From assembly GCF_028640845.1 (NCBI RefSeq), contig NC_080541.1:33385935-33449934 (forward strand): DNA of 64,000 nucleotides, in the 5' to 3' direction. How positions within the stretch are numbered: the stretch's first letter is position 1; every line of letters starts with the position of its first letter. The translations under genes were made by a program, and so were the position numbers. Source of the stretch: Ahaetulla prasina (lineage: Eukaryota > Chordata > Lepidosauria > Squamata > Colubridae). Positions 45,019 through 54,834 of this stretch are shown here, one piece after another. Under the pieces are notes generated by a model. That model worked only from the letters and a program-made list of their open reading frames with translations, did no database searches and was not told where the DNA came from.

Positions 45019-45382
45019 TTTTTTTTATGGTTTTGATTATTTTGTTTGGCTTTCCCAGGGGGCTTATCACCTCCTCATTTCTGATTTTGTCAACCCAGCT
45101 TATAAGTAACAGCCATCTGTAAATCCACAGGCATGTGTATATGCCCCATGAAATAAAAAGATGGCAAGTAAATAATGGTAAATAAACCAAAATGTACACT
45201 TTTTTTTTATGGTTTTGATTATTTTGTTTGGCTTTCCCAGGGGGCTTATCACCTCCTCATTTCTGATTTTGTCAACCCAGCTTATAAGTAACAGCCATCT
45301 GTAAATCCACAGGCATGTGTATATGCCCCATGAAATAAAAAGATGGCAAGTAAATAATGGTAAATAAACCAAAATGTACACT
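45019..45382. repeat. 182-bp tandem duplication (2 copies)
   Basis: Copies 45019-45200 and 45201-45382, identical as far as I can read, each starting in a T run before ATGGTTTTGATTATTTTG. Confidence 0.95.
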
Positions 45383-45443
45383 TTTTTTCTTTTGCCGAAA
45401 AAGTCAAAATGGCTTAAAGGTATTTCTTGTTGCAAAATTTATG

Positions 45444-45846
45444 TACAGGTAGTTCTTGACTTACGACCACAATTGAGCCCAAAAATTTCTGTTGCTAAGT
45501 GAAGCATTTGTTTAAGTGAGCTTGCCTCATTTTACGACTTTTCTTGCCACAGCTGTTAAGTGAATAACTGTAGTTGTTAAATGAATCAAACTGTTGTTAA
45601 GTGAATCTGGCTTCCCCATTGACTTGACTTGTCAGAAGTCTGCAAAAGGGGATCGTGTTACCTTGGGACACTGCAACCGTCATAAATACGAGGCAATTGC
45701 CAAACGTCTAAATTTGGATCACATGACCATAGGGAGGGCACAACGGTAGTAAGGGTGAAAACTAGTCATAAGTCACTTTTTTCAGTGACGTTGTAACTCT
45801 GAACAACCACTAAATGAATTGCTGTAAGTTAAGGACCACTTGAATA
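45444..45846. mobile_element. palindromic MITE, ACAGGTAGTCC family
   Basis: Left TACAGGTAGTTCTTGACTTA, right GTAAGTTAAGGACCACTTGA; internal CACAATTGAGCCCAAAAATT. Confidence 0.85.
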
Positions 45847-46117
45847 TGTGCACATACTCTAGGCTGATTAACATCATACAGCAATTCTTCCTAAATTTGT
45901 CTTCCAGGTATGTTTGACTGGTCTTCCAGGATTGGAATGGCCCAACATATCCAGAAGGCAACAGTTTGGAAAAGACTGCATATTATATTCTGCCGGAAGT
46001 CATAATGCCATCACACATTCCTTGATGCACATTATATGACTTACCTGGACCCCTTCTCCTTTCGACAGTTTTGTAAAAGAATAAAATTGGGATAGGGAAT
46101 CTAGCTAGGCCCTCCAG

Positions 46118-46151
46118 ATGCCACTAAACTGAATTTTGAAAAAGTCAAAAC
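46118..46151 (+). repeat. 34-bp direct repeat, left of DIRS element
   Basis: ATGCCACTAAACTGAATTTT and the 14 bases after it, identical to 52156-52189. Confidence 0.95.
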
Positions 46152-46188
46152 GGGAACGTTGGCTTACCTGAACGTCCCTTCTTGGAGA

Positions 46189-46300
46189 GGGGAAAACGGC
46201 CGTCAGGAATGGGTAATCTCTTCTCGTTGCTGATTGGACCGAGTCTTTTAAATTGTAGTTTGTGGTCCCCGCCTCCTCCTATTTCCCTCCAGCTTTTTCG
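46189..46300. repeat. DIRS inverted terminal repeat, left
   Basis: GGGGAAAACGGCCGTCAGGA ... CCAGCTTTTTCG; its reverse complement is at 52030-52141 with no difference I can see. Confidence 0.95.
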
Positions 46301-46400
46301 GCGAGGATTCAATTGTAGGCCGGCATGGCTTGCTGAAATGATAGAGAATTAGTGCCCTCCCGCCCCTGACCCTCGAATAGACAGACGCCTTGGGTGGGGC

Positions 46401-46490
46401 TGACGGCCGTTTTCCCCTCTCCAAGAAGGGACGTTCAGGTAAGCCAACGTTCCCTTCTCTCAGTCGGGGAAAACGGCCGTCAGGAATGGG
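46401..46490. repeat. DIRS internal complementary region
   Basis: 46401-46454 is the reverse complement of the left end (46152-46205), and 46455-46490 is the reverse complement of the right end (52117-52152). They meet at AACGTTCCC/TTCTCTCAG, which defines the outer ends of the element. Confidence 0.93.
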
Positions 46491-46537
46491 ATATACCAAA
46501 GCCCCCATGTCCTACCGGGAGGGTTGATGGCGGCTTG

Positions 46538-48535
46538 TCATTGCTGGGAAAACACCGTCTGCAGAACCCGCCTGCCAAATGCCGCGTCAGCCGAGGCGTA
46601 GGAGTCCACCCGATAGTGTCGAATGAACGAAGACGGGTTGGACCACGTCGCCGCTCTGCAGATCTCCTCGATGGAGGCTTGGGCTCCCCAAGCGGCCGAA
46701 GCTGCTGCACTTCTGGTAGAGTGTGCTGTAATCTTTCGCGGAACCGGCAGAGACTGGCTTTCATAAGCTGTGGCAATTGCGGCCCTAATCCATCTAGCCA
46801 GAACCGACTTTGACACTTTCTGACCCAGAGACAGCGGTTGGAACGACACAAACAGGGCCTCTGTCTTACGGAAGGATGATGTCCGCTCAATGTATATTTT
46901 CAATGCTCTCCGCACGTCCAGAGTGTGCCACACTCTCTCCAAGTGGTGTCTAGGAGTTGGGCAGAAATTAGGCAGAACGACTTCCTGTGTCCTATGAAAT
47001 TGGCTGTTGACCTTCGGGAGGAATGTAGGGTCTAGACGTAGTACTACTCTATCGTTGAAAAACGTGCAGAGGTCCTGTCTAATTGATAAAGCCGATAATT
47101 CCGAAATTCTACGGGCTGAGGTGATGGCTATCAGAAAGGCTACCTTCAGCGACAGCATACGTAGAGAGGAGTCTCTAAGCGGTTCAAACGGCGCCTTAGT
47201 AAGAGCATTGAGCACAGCGTTTAATCGCCACGATGGAAAACGGTGAACAACGGGCGGGTTGACATTGTTAGCCCCCCGGAAGAATTGTTGAATGAGAGGC
47301 TCCTTGGAAAGGGGTATCAGTGAACCACATCTCAAGACTGATGAAATTGCCGCTACTTGTCTCTTGAGAGTATTGGTCGCCAATCCTGAATCGAGACCCC
47401 GTTGCAGAAAGGCCAAAATATCTAAGACAGAAGCTGAAGAAGCCCCTACCCCTTGAGGTGCGCACCACCTTTCAAATGTGCGCCACGTGGCCTCGTAAAT
47501 CCGCTTGGTAGAGTCTCTGCGGGATGCTAGCATGGTGGGAATGACCTGACCTGGAACTTTTGCTCTCATCAAGACGCTCCGCTCAATCTCCACACGGCTA
47601 GGCGTAGCCATTGCGGTTCGGGGTGTCGAATCGGTCCCTGGAAGAGAGACACTTGGCTGTCCGGGATTCTCCACGGTTCCCGGACCGATAGAGTCAATAG
47701 GTCCGCGAACCAGGGCCTCCTGGGCCAGAATGGGGCGACCAGAATCAATTCTGACTTCTCCAAGAGAAGCTTGCGTATTACTCTGGGAATTAGAGGTATT
47801 GGTGGAAAGGCGTAGAGAAGGCCCGGAGGCCAGCTGCTGCGGAGGGCGTCCACTGCCTCCGCTCCCCGAGATGGGAATCTCGAAAAAAATCGAGGCACCT
47901 GATTGTTGGTCTCTGAGGAGAATAAGTCCACCTGAGGGAGTCCGAAGCGGGAACACAGGTCGTGGAAATTCGCTGGCGACAATGTCCATTCCGACTGGTC
48001 GATAGTGTGGCGGCTGAGGGAGTCTGCTGTGCTGTTGTCCGTCCCCGCAATATGTTCTGCTTTCAAAGAGCGCAGGTGGGATTCGGCCCAATGGCCGAGG
48101 GAAAGAGTTTCCGCCATCAACGCGCGGGAGTGAGTGCCCCCCCACCTGTTTATGTGCGCCTTCGCCGTCACGTTGTCCGTGAGGACAAGGACATTCCTGT
48201 CCCAGATGAGATCCTCGAAGGCTAGAAGCGCCAGACGGATGGCACGCAGCTCTAGAAAGTTGATGCCGTGATGGACTTCTGACGGGGACCACTTGCCTTG
48301 GGCCAGGTGTTGCTTCAAATGTGCCCCCCAGCCCGAGAGACTGGCATCTGTGGTGATCACGTCCCTCACTGGTTCCCTGAAGACCGAACCCCTGGCCAGC
48401 ACCTCCGGATCCCACCAAGCCAAAGAGTCGGTCACCTCCCGTGGAAGACTCACCCGTCGCTTGGATGAACTGGACCGTTTCCTCTGATGTGGCAAGAGGA
48501 ACCACTGAAGAGGCCGACTGTGGAGGCGAGACCAT
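46538..48535 (-). CDS. DIRS tyrosine recombinase
   Basis: Open for 665 codons. The recognisable recombinase starts near residue 323 (MRAKVPGQVIPTM) and covers a SAM-like N-terminal domain (KRIYEATWRTFERWC) and the catalytic domain. Catalytic residues by motif: Arg in TSARRISELSAL (about R476), H605 and R608 in AHSTRSAAASAAW, W631, and the nucleophile Y641 in FIRHYRVDSYAS. This enzyme is thought to integrate the circular DNA copy. The first 320 codons overlap the RT ORF in another frame and have Ser/Gly/Pro-rich, out-of-frame-like composition. The true start may be closer to 47570, or expression may use a frameshift or internal initiation. No stops or frameshifts are seen in the domain. Confidence 0.93.
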   Translation of the reverse strand: MVSPPQSASSVVPLATSEETVQFIQATGESSTGGDRLFGLVGSGGAGQGFGLQGTSEGRDHHRCQSLGLGGTFEATPGPRQVVPVRSPSRHQLSRAACHPSGASSLRGSHLGQECPCPHGQRDGEGAHKQVGGHSLPRVDGGNSFPRPLGRIPPALFESRTYCGDGQQHSRLPQPPHYRPVGMDIVASEFPRPVFPLRTPSGGLILLRDQQSGASIFFEIPISGSGGSGRPPQQLASGPSLRLSTNTSNSQSNTQASLGEVRIDSGRPILAQEALVRGPIDSIGPGTVENPGQPSVSLPGTDSTPRTAMATPSRVEIERSVLMRAKVPGQVIPTMLASRRDSTKRIYEATWRTFERWCAPQGVGASSASVLDILAFLQRGLDSGLATNTLKRQVAAISSVLRCGSLIPLSKEPLIQQFFRGANNVNPPVVHRFPSWRLNAVLNALTKAPFEPLRDSSLRMLSLKVAFLIAITSARRISELSALSIRQDLCTFFNDRVVLRLDPTFLPKVNSQFHRTQEVVLPNFCPTPRHHLERVWHTLDVRRALKIYIERTSSFRKTEALFVSFQPLSLGQKVSKSVLARWIRAAIATAYESQSLPVPRKITAHSTRSAAASAAWGAQASIEEICRAATWSNPSSFIRHYRVDSYASADAAFGRRVLQTVFSQQ

Positions 48536-49425
48536 GGAATAATATCGTATGACGACACCATTTTCCCGAGGAGTTGGGAGAGTTGTTCCAAGGGAACCGA
48601 CCGTGAAACTCTAGCGGCGCTAGCTAACTCGGCTAAACTAACCTGGCGTTCTAGTGACAGGAATACCATGGAACTTACTGAATCAATCTGAGCACCCAAG
48701 TGTATTATAGACGTGGAGGGGTTAAGATGGCTCTTTTCCCAGTTAATCGAGAACCCGTGTGATTGTAGCGCTTCAATAGTCAAAGAGATATCTCTATGGG
48801 CCGCATTTAGGGTAGTTGACAAGATGAGAATGTCATCTAGGTAGGCCTGGAGCCTAACCGGGAGCCTTCGGATGTGGGCCATGAGCACGGCCATGACTTT
48901 AGTAAAGACCCTAGGGGCCGAGGACAACCCGAAGGGTAAGGCCCGGTATTGATAGTGAGAACCCTTGAAGCAGAAACGCAAGTATTTACGGTGATCTCGT
49001 CTAATGGGGATATGTAAGTAGGCTTCTGTTAAATCAATGGAGGCCATGTAATCTCCTTGTCTAACGCACTCCAATATGGAACGTAACGAGTGCATTTTAA
49101 AGCGGTGGTACACGATGTATTTGTTAAGGGCCTTAAGGTCTAGAATAGCCCTCCAGCCCCCCGACGGTTTACTTACGACAAAGAGTCTGGAATAGAAGCC
49201 CTGTTTGAGTTGATCGATAGGAACCAATTGGATAGCTCGAATAGTCAAAAGGTGATGGACCGCAGACTGCACCAGAGAAGCACTAGAGCTGCGGGAGGAA
49301 ACAGGGCAAGAAACGAAAACCGTCGGGGGGGTGGAAAGGAACTCTAGAGCTAGGCCGTGTCTAATGGTGTCTCTAACCCAACGGTCTGAAGTGGAAACCT
49401 CCCATTGGTCAGCAAATAGAGCCAA
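47569..49425 (-). CDS. DIRS reverse transcriptase / RNase H / methylase-like polyprotein
   Basis: 618 codons without interruption. RT: KPSGGWRAILDLKALNKYI (about 86-104), SIDLTEAYLHIPI (about 129-141), YRALPFGLSSAPRVFTKVM (160-178) and the catalytic YLDD at 195-198. RNase H: TTDAS with D360, E392 in FLELRAI, D417 in LTDN, then HIAGTDNSTADSLSR. The C-terminal part (VDLF at about 499-502, YAFPPIPLIP, LVAPFWPRRPWF) corresponds to the adenine-methylase-like domain typical of DIRS elements. It converts element RNA to DNA. It starts 32 nt after the gag stop and overlaps the recombinase frame by about 970 nt. Confidence 0.94.
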   Translation of the reverse strand: MALFADQWEVSTSDRWVRDTIRHGLALEFLSTPPTVFVSCPVSSRSSSASLVQSAVHHLLTIRAIQLVPIDQLKQGFYSRLFVVSKPSGGWRAILDLKALNKYIVYHRFKMHSLRSILECVRQGDYMASIDLTEAYLHIPIRRDHRKYLRFCFKGSHYQYRALPFGLSSAPRVFTKVMAVLMAHIRRLPVRLQAYLDDILILSTTLNAAHRDISLTIEALQSHGFSINWEKSHLNPSTSIIHLGAQIDSVSSMVFLSLERQVSLAELASAARVSRSVPLEQLSQLLGKMVSSYDIIPWSRLHSRPLQWFLLPHQRKRSSSSKRRVSLPREVTDSLAWWDPEVLARGSVFREPVRDVITTDASLSGWGAHLKQHLAQGKWSPSEVHHGINFLELRAIRLALLAFEDLIWDRNVLVLTDNVTAKAHINRWGGTHSRALMAETLSLGHWAESHLRSLKAEHIAGTDNSTADSLSRHTIDQSEWTLSPANFHDLCSRFGLPQVDLFSSETNNQVPRFFSRFPSRGAEAVDALRSSWPPGLLYAFPPIPLIPRVIRKLLLEKSELILVAPFWPRRPWFADLLTLSVREPWRIPDSQVSLFQGPIRHPEPQWLRLAVWRLSGAS

Positions 49426-49456
49426 CCGACCTCCAATGGGGAGGTTTGCTGCGGGA

Positions 49457-51280
49457 CTACTTGAAGCGATTGTACTGTTTGCCCCGCCCCCCTCGAAACG
49501 GCTTACGGGCCGAAAACTTGGCCCCTGTTCTGACCTGGTCGGCCCTCTGGGTGTTTCCTCTGTACGACGGAAATCTTCGCCTAAACCCCGACCCTCCGGA
49601 ATCCTGGCTACGAAAGGAAGCTGTAGACGAAGCAGGTAAGGTCGAGGAGCGAAAATAAGGCTGATGCCGAAGTTCCCCCCGTCGAGAAAGAGAGGGCAAA
49701 ATCTTCTTTTTGTCCTTGGTCTCTACTAGGATAGGGTCTAGTGATGCGCCGAATAAGTGTGTGCCCGCATAGGGCGAGGAGGCCAGGCGCCATTTATTTC
49801 TGGTGTCCGCTCGCCAGTGACGGAGCCATAAAAGTCTGCGGGATGTGACTGTAGACCCTATAGCTTTGGCCGAGAAACGGGCCGCGTTCAGAGTCGAATC
49901 AGCGGAGAACTCTAGGGCTGCGATGACCTTGTTAAGGTCCTGATGAGCCCGTACGTCCGAGGATGGTAAACGTCCCTGAAGCTGCTTGAGCCACATAATA
50001 GAGGCTCTATTAAAAAATGAAGATGCCATGGAGGATCTGACTGACCAGGCTGAAGCCTGATGGGATTTGACCAAAGACTGGTCAGCCCTTTTATCCTCCG
50101 GACGGAGAGCTTCGTTTTCTGGACCAGTAACATGAGAGGTTGCTGTTAGAGCCACTACTGGGGCATCCACGGTGGGGACTTGCAGGATATTCTCCAGATC
50201 TGCTGCGCAGTTGTAAAACTTTTTGTCTGTGGCGTTGGGATTGGAGCCCGAACCCGGATTGGCCCACTGACGCTGGACCACGTCAACGAACATCTTAGGT
50301 GCGGGGATAGTCTCGGCCGCCACCGTGGGTTCCACAAACAGGTTGGATGAAGAGCTAGGTAGGGTTGGGGGATTAGCTGGAGAACCCACAACCCCACCTA
50401 AACCTGTAGTAGCTAGGGCTTTGAACAGGAGTGAGCGAAACAAGTGGGGTTTAAAAAGTCCCACAAAGGAAGGCTGGTCCGGCCCCAGACCCTCGTCCTC
50501 AGATAAGGCCTCCCCGGTATCCTCTTCTTCTTCGGATACCGATGCCTGACTGACCTCTTCAGGTGATTCTTCTCTTTGAGAATTGAACAAGGTCGGGCCC
50601 AAATTAGGGGACTCTCTCTTCTTTTTTCCTACCTTACCGGCTTTGGAAGAAGAAGAAGAAGGGGGAGGGGGCGTGGGTTGCCGTTGAAGGGCTTGAGCTA
50701 CCTCCTGACGAATGGCCTGTTGTATCATCCGACTAAAGGAGTCAGGCAGCTGAAAAACTGGCATCTGGGACAATCCAGTATCAGAATGGACCAGGGGCAC
50801 CCCCACTCCCTGTGTCACCCCCAATCCCTGTAATCCACTAGCTGGTTGAGCTGGCAGGGAATCTGGGGAGATCCTAAGTTCCATCTCTGAAAGGGTGCGG
50901 AACAATGGGGTAGTAGCAGATTGAGCTGAAGGTAAGGGGGAAATTCTGTCTGGGGACCAGGATCCAGGTATTTGGCTGGGCTGGGAGAGGAGATCTGGGC
51001 CTTGTGGGTCAGGAAGGGCCCCTGAGTTATGATTTCCCCTTTTCTTTGGAGAAGGAGACCGGTGAGCCCTCTTTGAGGCCTTGGAGAAGACCCTTTCCAG
51101 AGCCCTATGGCGTCTCTCCTCAGCTTGAGCCCCTTTCTTGGTCTTGGCCCTGGCCATTTTTCGCCCCCTGACCGGAGAAACCTGAGGGGTTGTAGAGGGT
51201 CCCTCCCCTGGGTCATCCAGAGTCGCTTCCTCCTCAATGGAAGCTGGCAAGTCGGTCTGAAAATTACGGGCGTCCGCCAT
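49457..51280 (-). CDS. DIRS ORF1, gag-like protein
   Basis: 607 codons, intact. The N-terminus has a basic patch (RGRKMARAKTKKG and KRAHRSPSPKKRG). The middle is Ser/Pro-rich with an acidic stretch (SEEEEDTGEALSEDEG). A structured region follows with KKFYNCAADLENILQVP and SSMASSFFNRASIMWLKQL. The end is Arg/Gly-rich (FRGGRGKQYNRFK), probably nucleic-acid binding. By position it is ORF1 of a DIRS element. These proteins are poorly conserved, so the gag-like role is inferred from order and composition. Confidence 0.88.
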   Translation of the reverse strand: MADARNFQTDLPASIEEEATLDDPGEGPSTTPQVSPVRGRKMARAKTKKGAQAEERRHRALERVFSKASKRAHRSPSPKKRGNHNSGALPDPQGPDLLSQPSQIPGSWSPDRISPLPSAQSATTPLFRTLSEMELRISPDSLPAQPASGLQGLGVTQGVGVPLVHSDTGLSQMPVFQLPDSFSRMIQQAIRQEVAQALQRQPTPPPPSSSSSKAGKVGKKKRESPNLGPTLFNSQREESPEEVSQASVSEEEEDTGEALSEDEGLGPDQPSFVGLFKPHLFRSLLFKALATTGLGGVVGSPANPPTLPSSSSNLFVEPTVAAETIPAPKMFVDVVQRQWANPGSGSNPNATDKKFYNCAADLENILQVPTVDAPVVALTATSHVTGPENEALRPEDKRADQSLVKSHQASAWSVRSSMASSFFNRASIMWLKQLQGRLPSSDVRAHQDLNKVIAALEFSADSTLNAARFSAKAIGSTVTSRRLLWLRHWRADTRNKWRLASSPYAGTHLFGASLDPILVETKDKKKILPSLSRRGELRHQPYFRSSTLPASSTASFRSQDSGGSGFRRRFPSYRGNTQRADQVRTGAKFSARKPFRGGRGKQYNRFK

Positions 51281-51392
51281 CTTGCAAAGGAACCTTTCCC
51301 GCCAATTTACGGCCGCTTGGGCCTACTCACGTTCCTTATAGGCCTGCCGCTTCTGTGGATGTCCAGCGGCAGCCTCGACGCTCTCCTCTCGC

Positions 51393-51432
<40 letters not shown>

Positions 51433-52029
51433 CTTGACCGCGGTCTTCTGCGGTCGCCGCCCCCTTGCTAGCCCGACAACCTAAAAGGCCGTCCACTGAC
51501 CTCCCCCGTCTACCTGCAGCCTTTGATGAAGCGAAGGGAAAAAAAAATTTTTTTTTAAAATGGCGGCCCCGAACTTGCCGGAAAAAAATACCTGGGGCAA
51601 GGCTGGGTTTTGTCTGGTCCCGCGGCTTTCAAACTCTTTTCCGCGGCCGAGAGCACGACGGGGGAGCTGAGAGAGAGAGAGCCTGAAGAGTGCCGGTCAC
51701 ACAGAGCGCTTCTGGGGCGACCCCCGTGAGCCGCTTCTGTGTCCTTCGATCCTCCGGCAACTCTTCGAGCTACGGGAGCGAAACCCGTGAGCGCTGGGGT
51801 GGCTAGCTGGCGCAACGCCTGGGCGGCCCTGTGGGCTCGGGAGCAGATCCCTGCTCACCGCTCTCCACTGGTCACAAGTAAAGTCCAAAAAGGAAAAAAT
51901 AAATAAAATAAATAAAATAAATTAGATAGACTTCCTAAAAAAAAACACTAAATAACCACAAACTCAATCCCTCAAACTAGAAACCAGTCTGAGGTGATTA
52001 ATAACGCTCCGGTCCTTGCAAAACCGAGT
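51281..52029 (-). promoter_or_regulatory. DIRS 5' leader
   Basis: Non-coding segment between ORF1 and the right terminal repeat. It is GC-rich with CpGs, a (TC)n run at 51396-51427 and a (GA)n run at 51669-51680. It presumably holds the element's promoter; no core motif is convincing. Confidence 0.5.
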
Positions 52030-52141
52030 CGAAAAAGCTGGAGGGAAATAGGAGGAGGCGGGGACCACAAACTACAATTTAAAAGACTCGGTCCAATCAG
52101 CAACGAGAAGAGATTACCCATTCCTGACGGCCGTTTTCCCC
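52030..52141. repeat. DIRS inverted terminal repeat, right
   Basis: Reverse complement of 46189-46300; followed by GACTGAGAGAA, the right-end extension. Confidence 0.95.
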
Positions 52142-52155
52142 GACTGAGAGAAAGA

Positions 52156-52189
52156 ATGCCACTAAACTGAATTTTGAAAAAGTCAAAAC
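52156..52189 (+). repeat. 34-bp direct repeat, right of DIRS element
   Basis: Identical to 46118-46151. Three bases (AGA) lie between the element end at 52152 and this repeat. Confidence 0.95.
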
Positions 52190-53585
52190 AGGGATGGTCA
52201 ATTATAAGAAACATGTGGTTTTATTTCACCAATATCAAGAGGGCCACTGGTCTCCATTCCTGGAATGAGTTAAGGGTACTGATTATGGATCCACCTCTAT
52301 CAAGTTTCATTTGAACCTAGTATTTTTATTTAGGCTCATTTTGCAGGTAAGGTGATAAATTTTAGGACCTTGGGAATACTGAACTACAGTACAGCTCTTG
52401 TAAATGCTACTTTTTTTTCACTTAAGAAAAGATTAACAGGTAAGAGAATGGAGAATTACTGTGTTATCGAGATAAGGAAATATCTGCTAGCAGATAATAT
52501 TATGTCAATATTGTATGACATGTGCTACTCAATTTGCATCAGCTATATAGTACCAGATAATCTATGCAAACTTTATGATGGTATTTCTGAGCATGGTCTT
52601 TGAAAGGTCAAAACTTGCCCATCCAGAATGGCAAGTTCAAATTTCTTTCTTTTTTTCTTTTTTGGTTTGGAAAAAGGAAAATAACTGAGTATCCCAAACC
52701 TTGCTTGCCCTAAATTTCTACGTAATATTCCATGATGTGAAGGAAAAATTGTCTATAAGTATCTATTTCTTCGCTACGATTTTTGACAAATACAAGAATT
52801 CTAAAGTAGAACACATGGAAATGGATTGATAAATTTGTGGGTTATTTCAAAAACTGTTTTGGCCATTGGTGGTTTTGGCCGCTGACAAGCATTCATAGTA
52901 TTTGAAGACAAGCCTATCTGAATGTTAATTAATTTTATTTATTTATTAGACTTGTATTACCTCATAAGTAATTCAAGGCAGCGAACATACATAATAATCC
53001 TTTCTCTTGTTTTTCCCACTGCACTGTGAGGTGAGTCATGCTGTCTACCAACCCAAGACGCTGCTTATCATTTCCAAGACTACTATTATCAGAAGTTACG
53101 ATTGTGCTGAAGGAATGATTTATTTATTTATTTTTCACAGGGGAAGGAACCTGGGCAGTATACAATAAAATGTTAAAATAGAAAAACAGCATATAAACGT
53201 TAATTTTGGGGGGGAAATTTAGAACCAGCAGTGGGTTCTTGAGTAGGGGGCACAGCAGCGTCTCTTTAAAAGGAGTCAGATACATCTTCTCCAACAAGAA
53301 TGAATTCACCATCGCTTGGACCCACCTACATGATGGCCCCCTCCGGAGCTTTAACCAGCCAGGAGGGGCATCTAATGCACAGGTGGCGGCATTTACATTC
53401 CGTAAGATCCTATCACTTTCCTTAGGTCCAATAGAATCAAACTGTTTCCAGATACTTCAATAAGGCCGTTCCCAGGGAATCTGATGGTTAGTCCCAAGTC
53501 CCTAGAAAACCAACAATTTTCAACTTTCCTTGCCGAATCCCCCAAAATGTCAATAAGGAAGCTAGCTGAAATCACTGTAAATTGC
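52190..53585. other. no gene or repeat recognised
   Basis: AT-rich intergenic sequence; nothing supportable. Confidence 0.4.
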
Positions 53586-53602
53586 TTTGTACATTTTCCC
53601 TA

Positions 53603-53830
53603 CCTGCACACCCTCACACAGCACCTCTGTGCCTGAGTTGTGCCAGCCACTCACACACCCCTATCGACTCTCCTTGACGCTCTGTTGCATCCTTACACTC
53701 CCACTCACAGCCTTGCATACCCTTCCTGACCCGTGCTGCACCCTTGCACACCCTTGTGCATCCTCTCCCACACCCTTGTATACTCTCCCTGATCTTTCCT
53801 ATAGCTCTGTGCACCCCTTCGCTTCCTCCC
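53603..53830 (+). repeat. degenerate C/T-rich minisatellite
   Basis: Irregular repeats of about 20-25 bp built on CACACCCTTG / CATCCT / CTCTCCCTGA, with no exact unit. Both strands give spurious open frames. Confidence 0.6.
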
Positions 53831-54099
53831 CACTTAGCAACAGGCCCTTACCTAACTGCTTGCTGGCTTGGGACTTGCAACTTCCTGACAGCTTCCCTAC
53901 TGACTTTCATTGTGGGAAGTCAGTAGGAACCAGGGGATTGTTTTGCTAAACAATGCAGTTGTGCTTTATAACCACATCCTTTGGTGATGGATATTCTGAA
54001 TTCAATTGCCATTAAGGGCTACTTATATTTCTAAAGCAATAACTAAATAAATAATCCATCTTTTTTATTTTTAAGAATACTTTATCTTTAATAAAGATC

Positions 54100-54390
54100 A
54101 AACAGGTATTCCTCGCTTAACAATAATTAGGACTGGAGTTCCCATTGCTAAGCAATGCATGACCTTAGAACATCAATCCCATCAATCCCCATTGCTGTCA
54201 TTAAGTGAGGATTGCAGATTGTTAAGCAAGTATGGCAGGGCCAAGGATGGCTGCTGCCGGGTAAGGGAAGGTGTGAAGGCATCCACTATGGGCAGGGAGG
54301 CGCCGCCTGTGAGCACATGCACTACAGGTAGCCCTCAACATACAACCACAATTGAACCCAAAATTTAAGTTGCTAAGTGAGAAATTTATA
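54100..54390. mobile_element. fragments of the ACAGGTAGTCC MITE family
   Basis: CAGGTATTCCTCGCTTAACA at 54102 and TACAGGTAGCCCTCAACATA at 54325, the latter followed by CACAATTGAACCCAAAATTT and cut off at 54390. Confidence 0.6.
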
Positions 54391-54480
54391 ATAATAATAA
54401 TAACAGAGTTGGAAGGGACCTTGGAGGTCTTCTAGTCCAACCCCCTGCCGAGGCCGGAAACCCTACGGTTTCCACTTTAT
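54391..54480 (-). mobile_element. CR1 3' end, minus strand
   Basis: (AAT)n then AACAGAGTTGGAAGGGACCT and GTCTTCTAGTCCAACCCCCT. Confidence 0.85.
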
Positions 54481-54651
54481 TACAAAGCATCGTGTCACTG
54501 AGTCAATAAAGTATAAAAGGAATGAATAAATGCTTTAATGATTTTCTCAGTAACAAAAATGTGAACGAGGTAAATATTACATTAAGCAAGGAGCTGAGAG
54601 ATTAACAGTTATAATTTGCTCCATTACGTGAAATTATTAATAAGAAATATA

Positions 54652-54778
54652 AATACCAGCTAAAGTTTGGGTAGTCTTGCTCCTCCCTATAACTATTCCA
54701 CACTTGGGTAGCAGGTATGCAGCTTCCAGTACCATTTCTGGAGCCTCCTCAGATTATGAGAAATATAATCTGAATATG
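54652..54778 (+). repeat. about 125-bp direct repeat, left copy
   Basis: ATACCAGCTAAAGTTTGGGT ... GAGAAATATAATCTGAATAT, repeated at 54952-55078 with one visible difference (TTGGGTAGC/TTGGGCAGC). Confidence 0.92.
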
Positions 54779-54834
54779 ATTCAGATTATATTTCTTTAAT
54801 TTAATTTAATTTCAGATTAAAATGACCATCATTT

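Larger units (their letters stand above)
46152..52152 (-). mobile_element. complete DIRS-like tyrosine-recombinase retrotransposon
   Basis: About 6.0 kb. Coding order on the minus strand: gag-like ORF (51280-49457), RT/RNase H/methylase-like ORF (49425-47569), tyrosine recombinase ORF (ends 46538). Ends: 112-bp inverted terminal repeats (46189-46300 and 52030-52141), identical by eye, plus a 37-bp left extension and an 11-bp right extension. An internal complementary region (46401-46490) carries the reverse complement of both ends joined together, as expected for DIRS elements, which are thought to replicate through a circular intermediate. All three frames are open, so it may be autonomous or only recently silenced. 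Confidence 0.95.

Noticed and set aside
45019..45382. CRISPR-like or regulatory array
   Set aside because: Only two adjacent 182-bp units with no spacers; a plain tandem duplication.
46394..46813. Plus-strand frames of 60-140 codons within the DIRS element (46394-51686)
   Set aside because: Shadows of the minus-strand ORFs, without motifs.
53587..53949. 120-codon proline/leucine-rich plus-strand frame
   Set aside because: Translation of the degenerate C/T-rich minisatellite.
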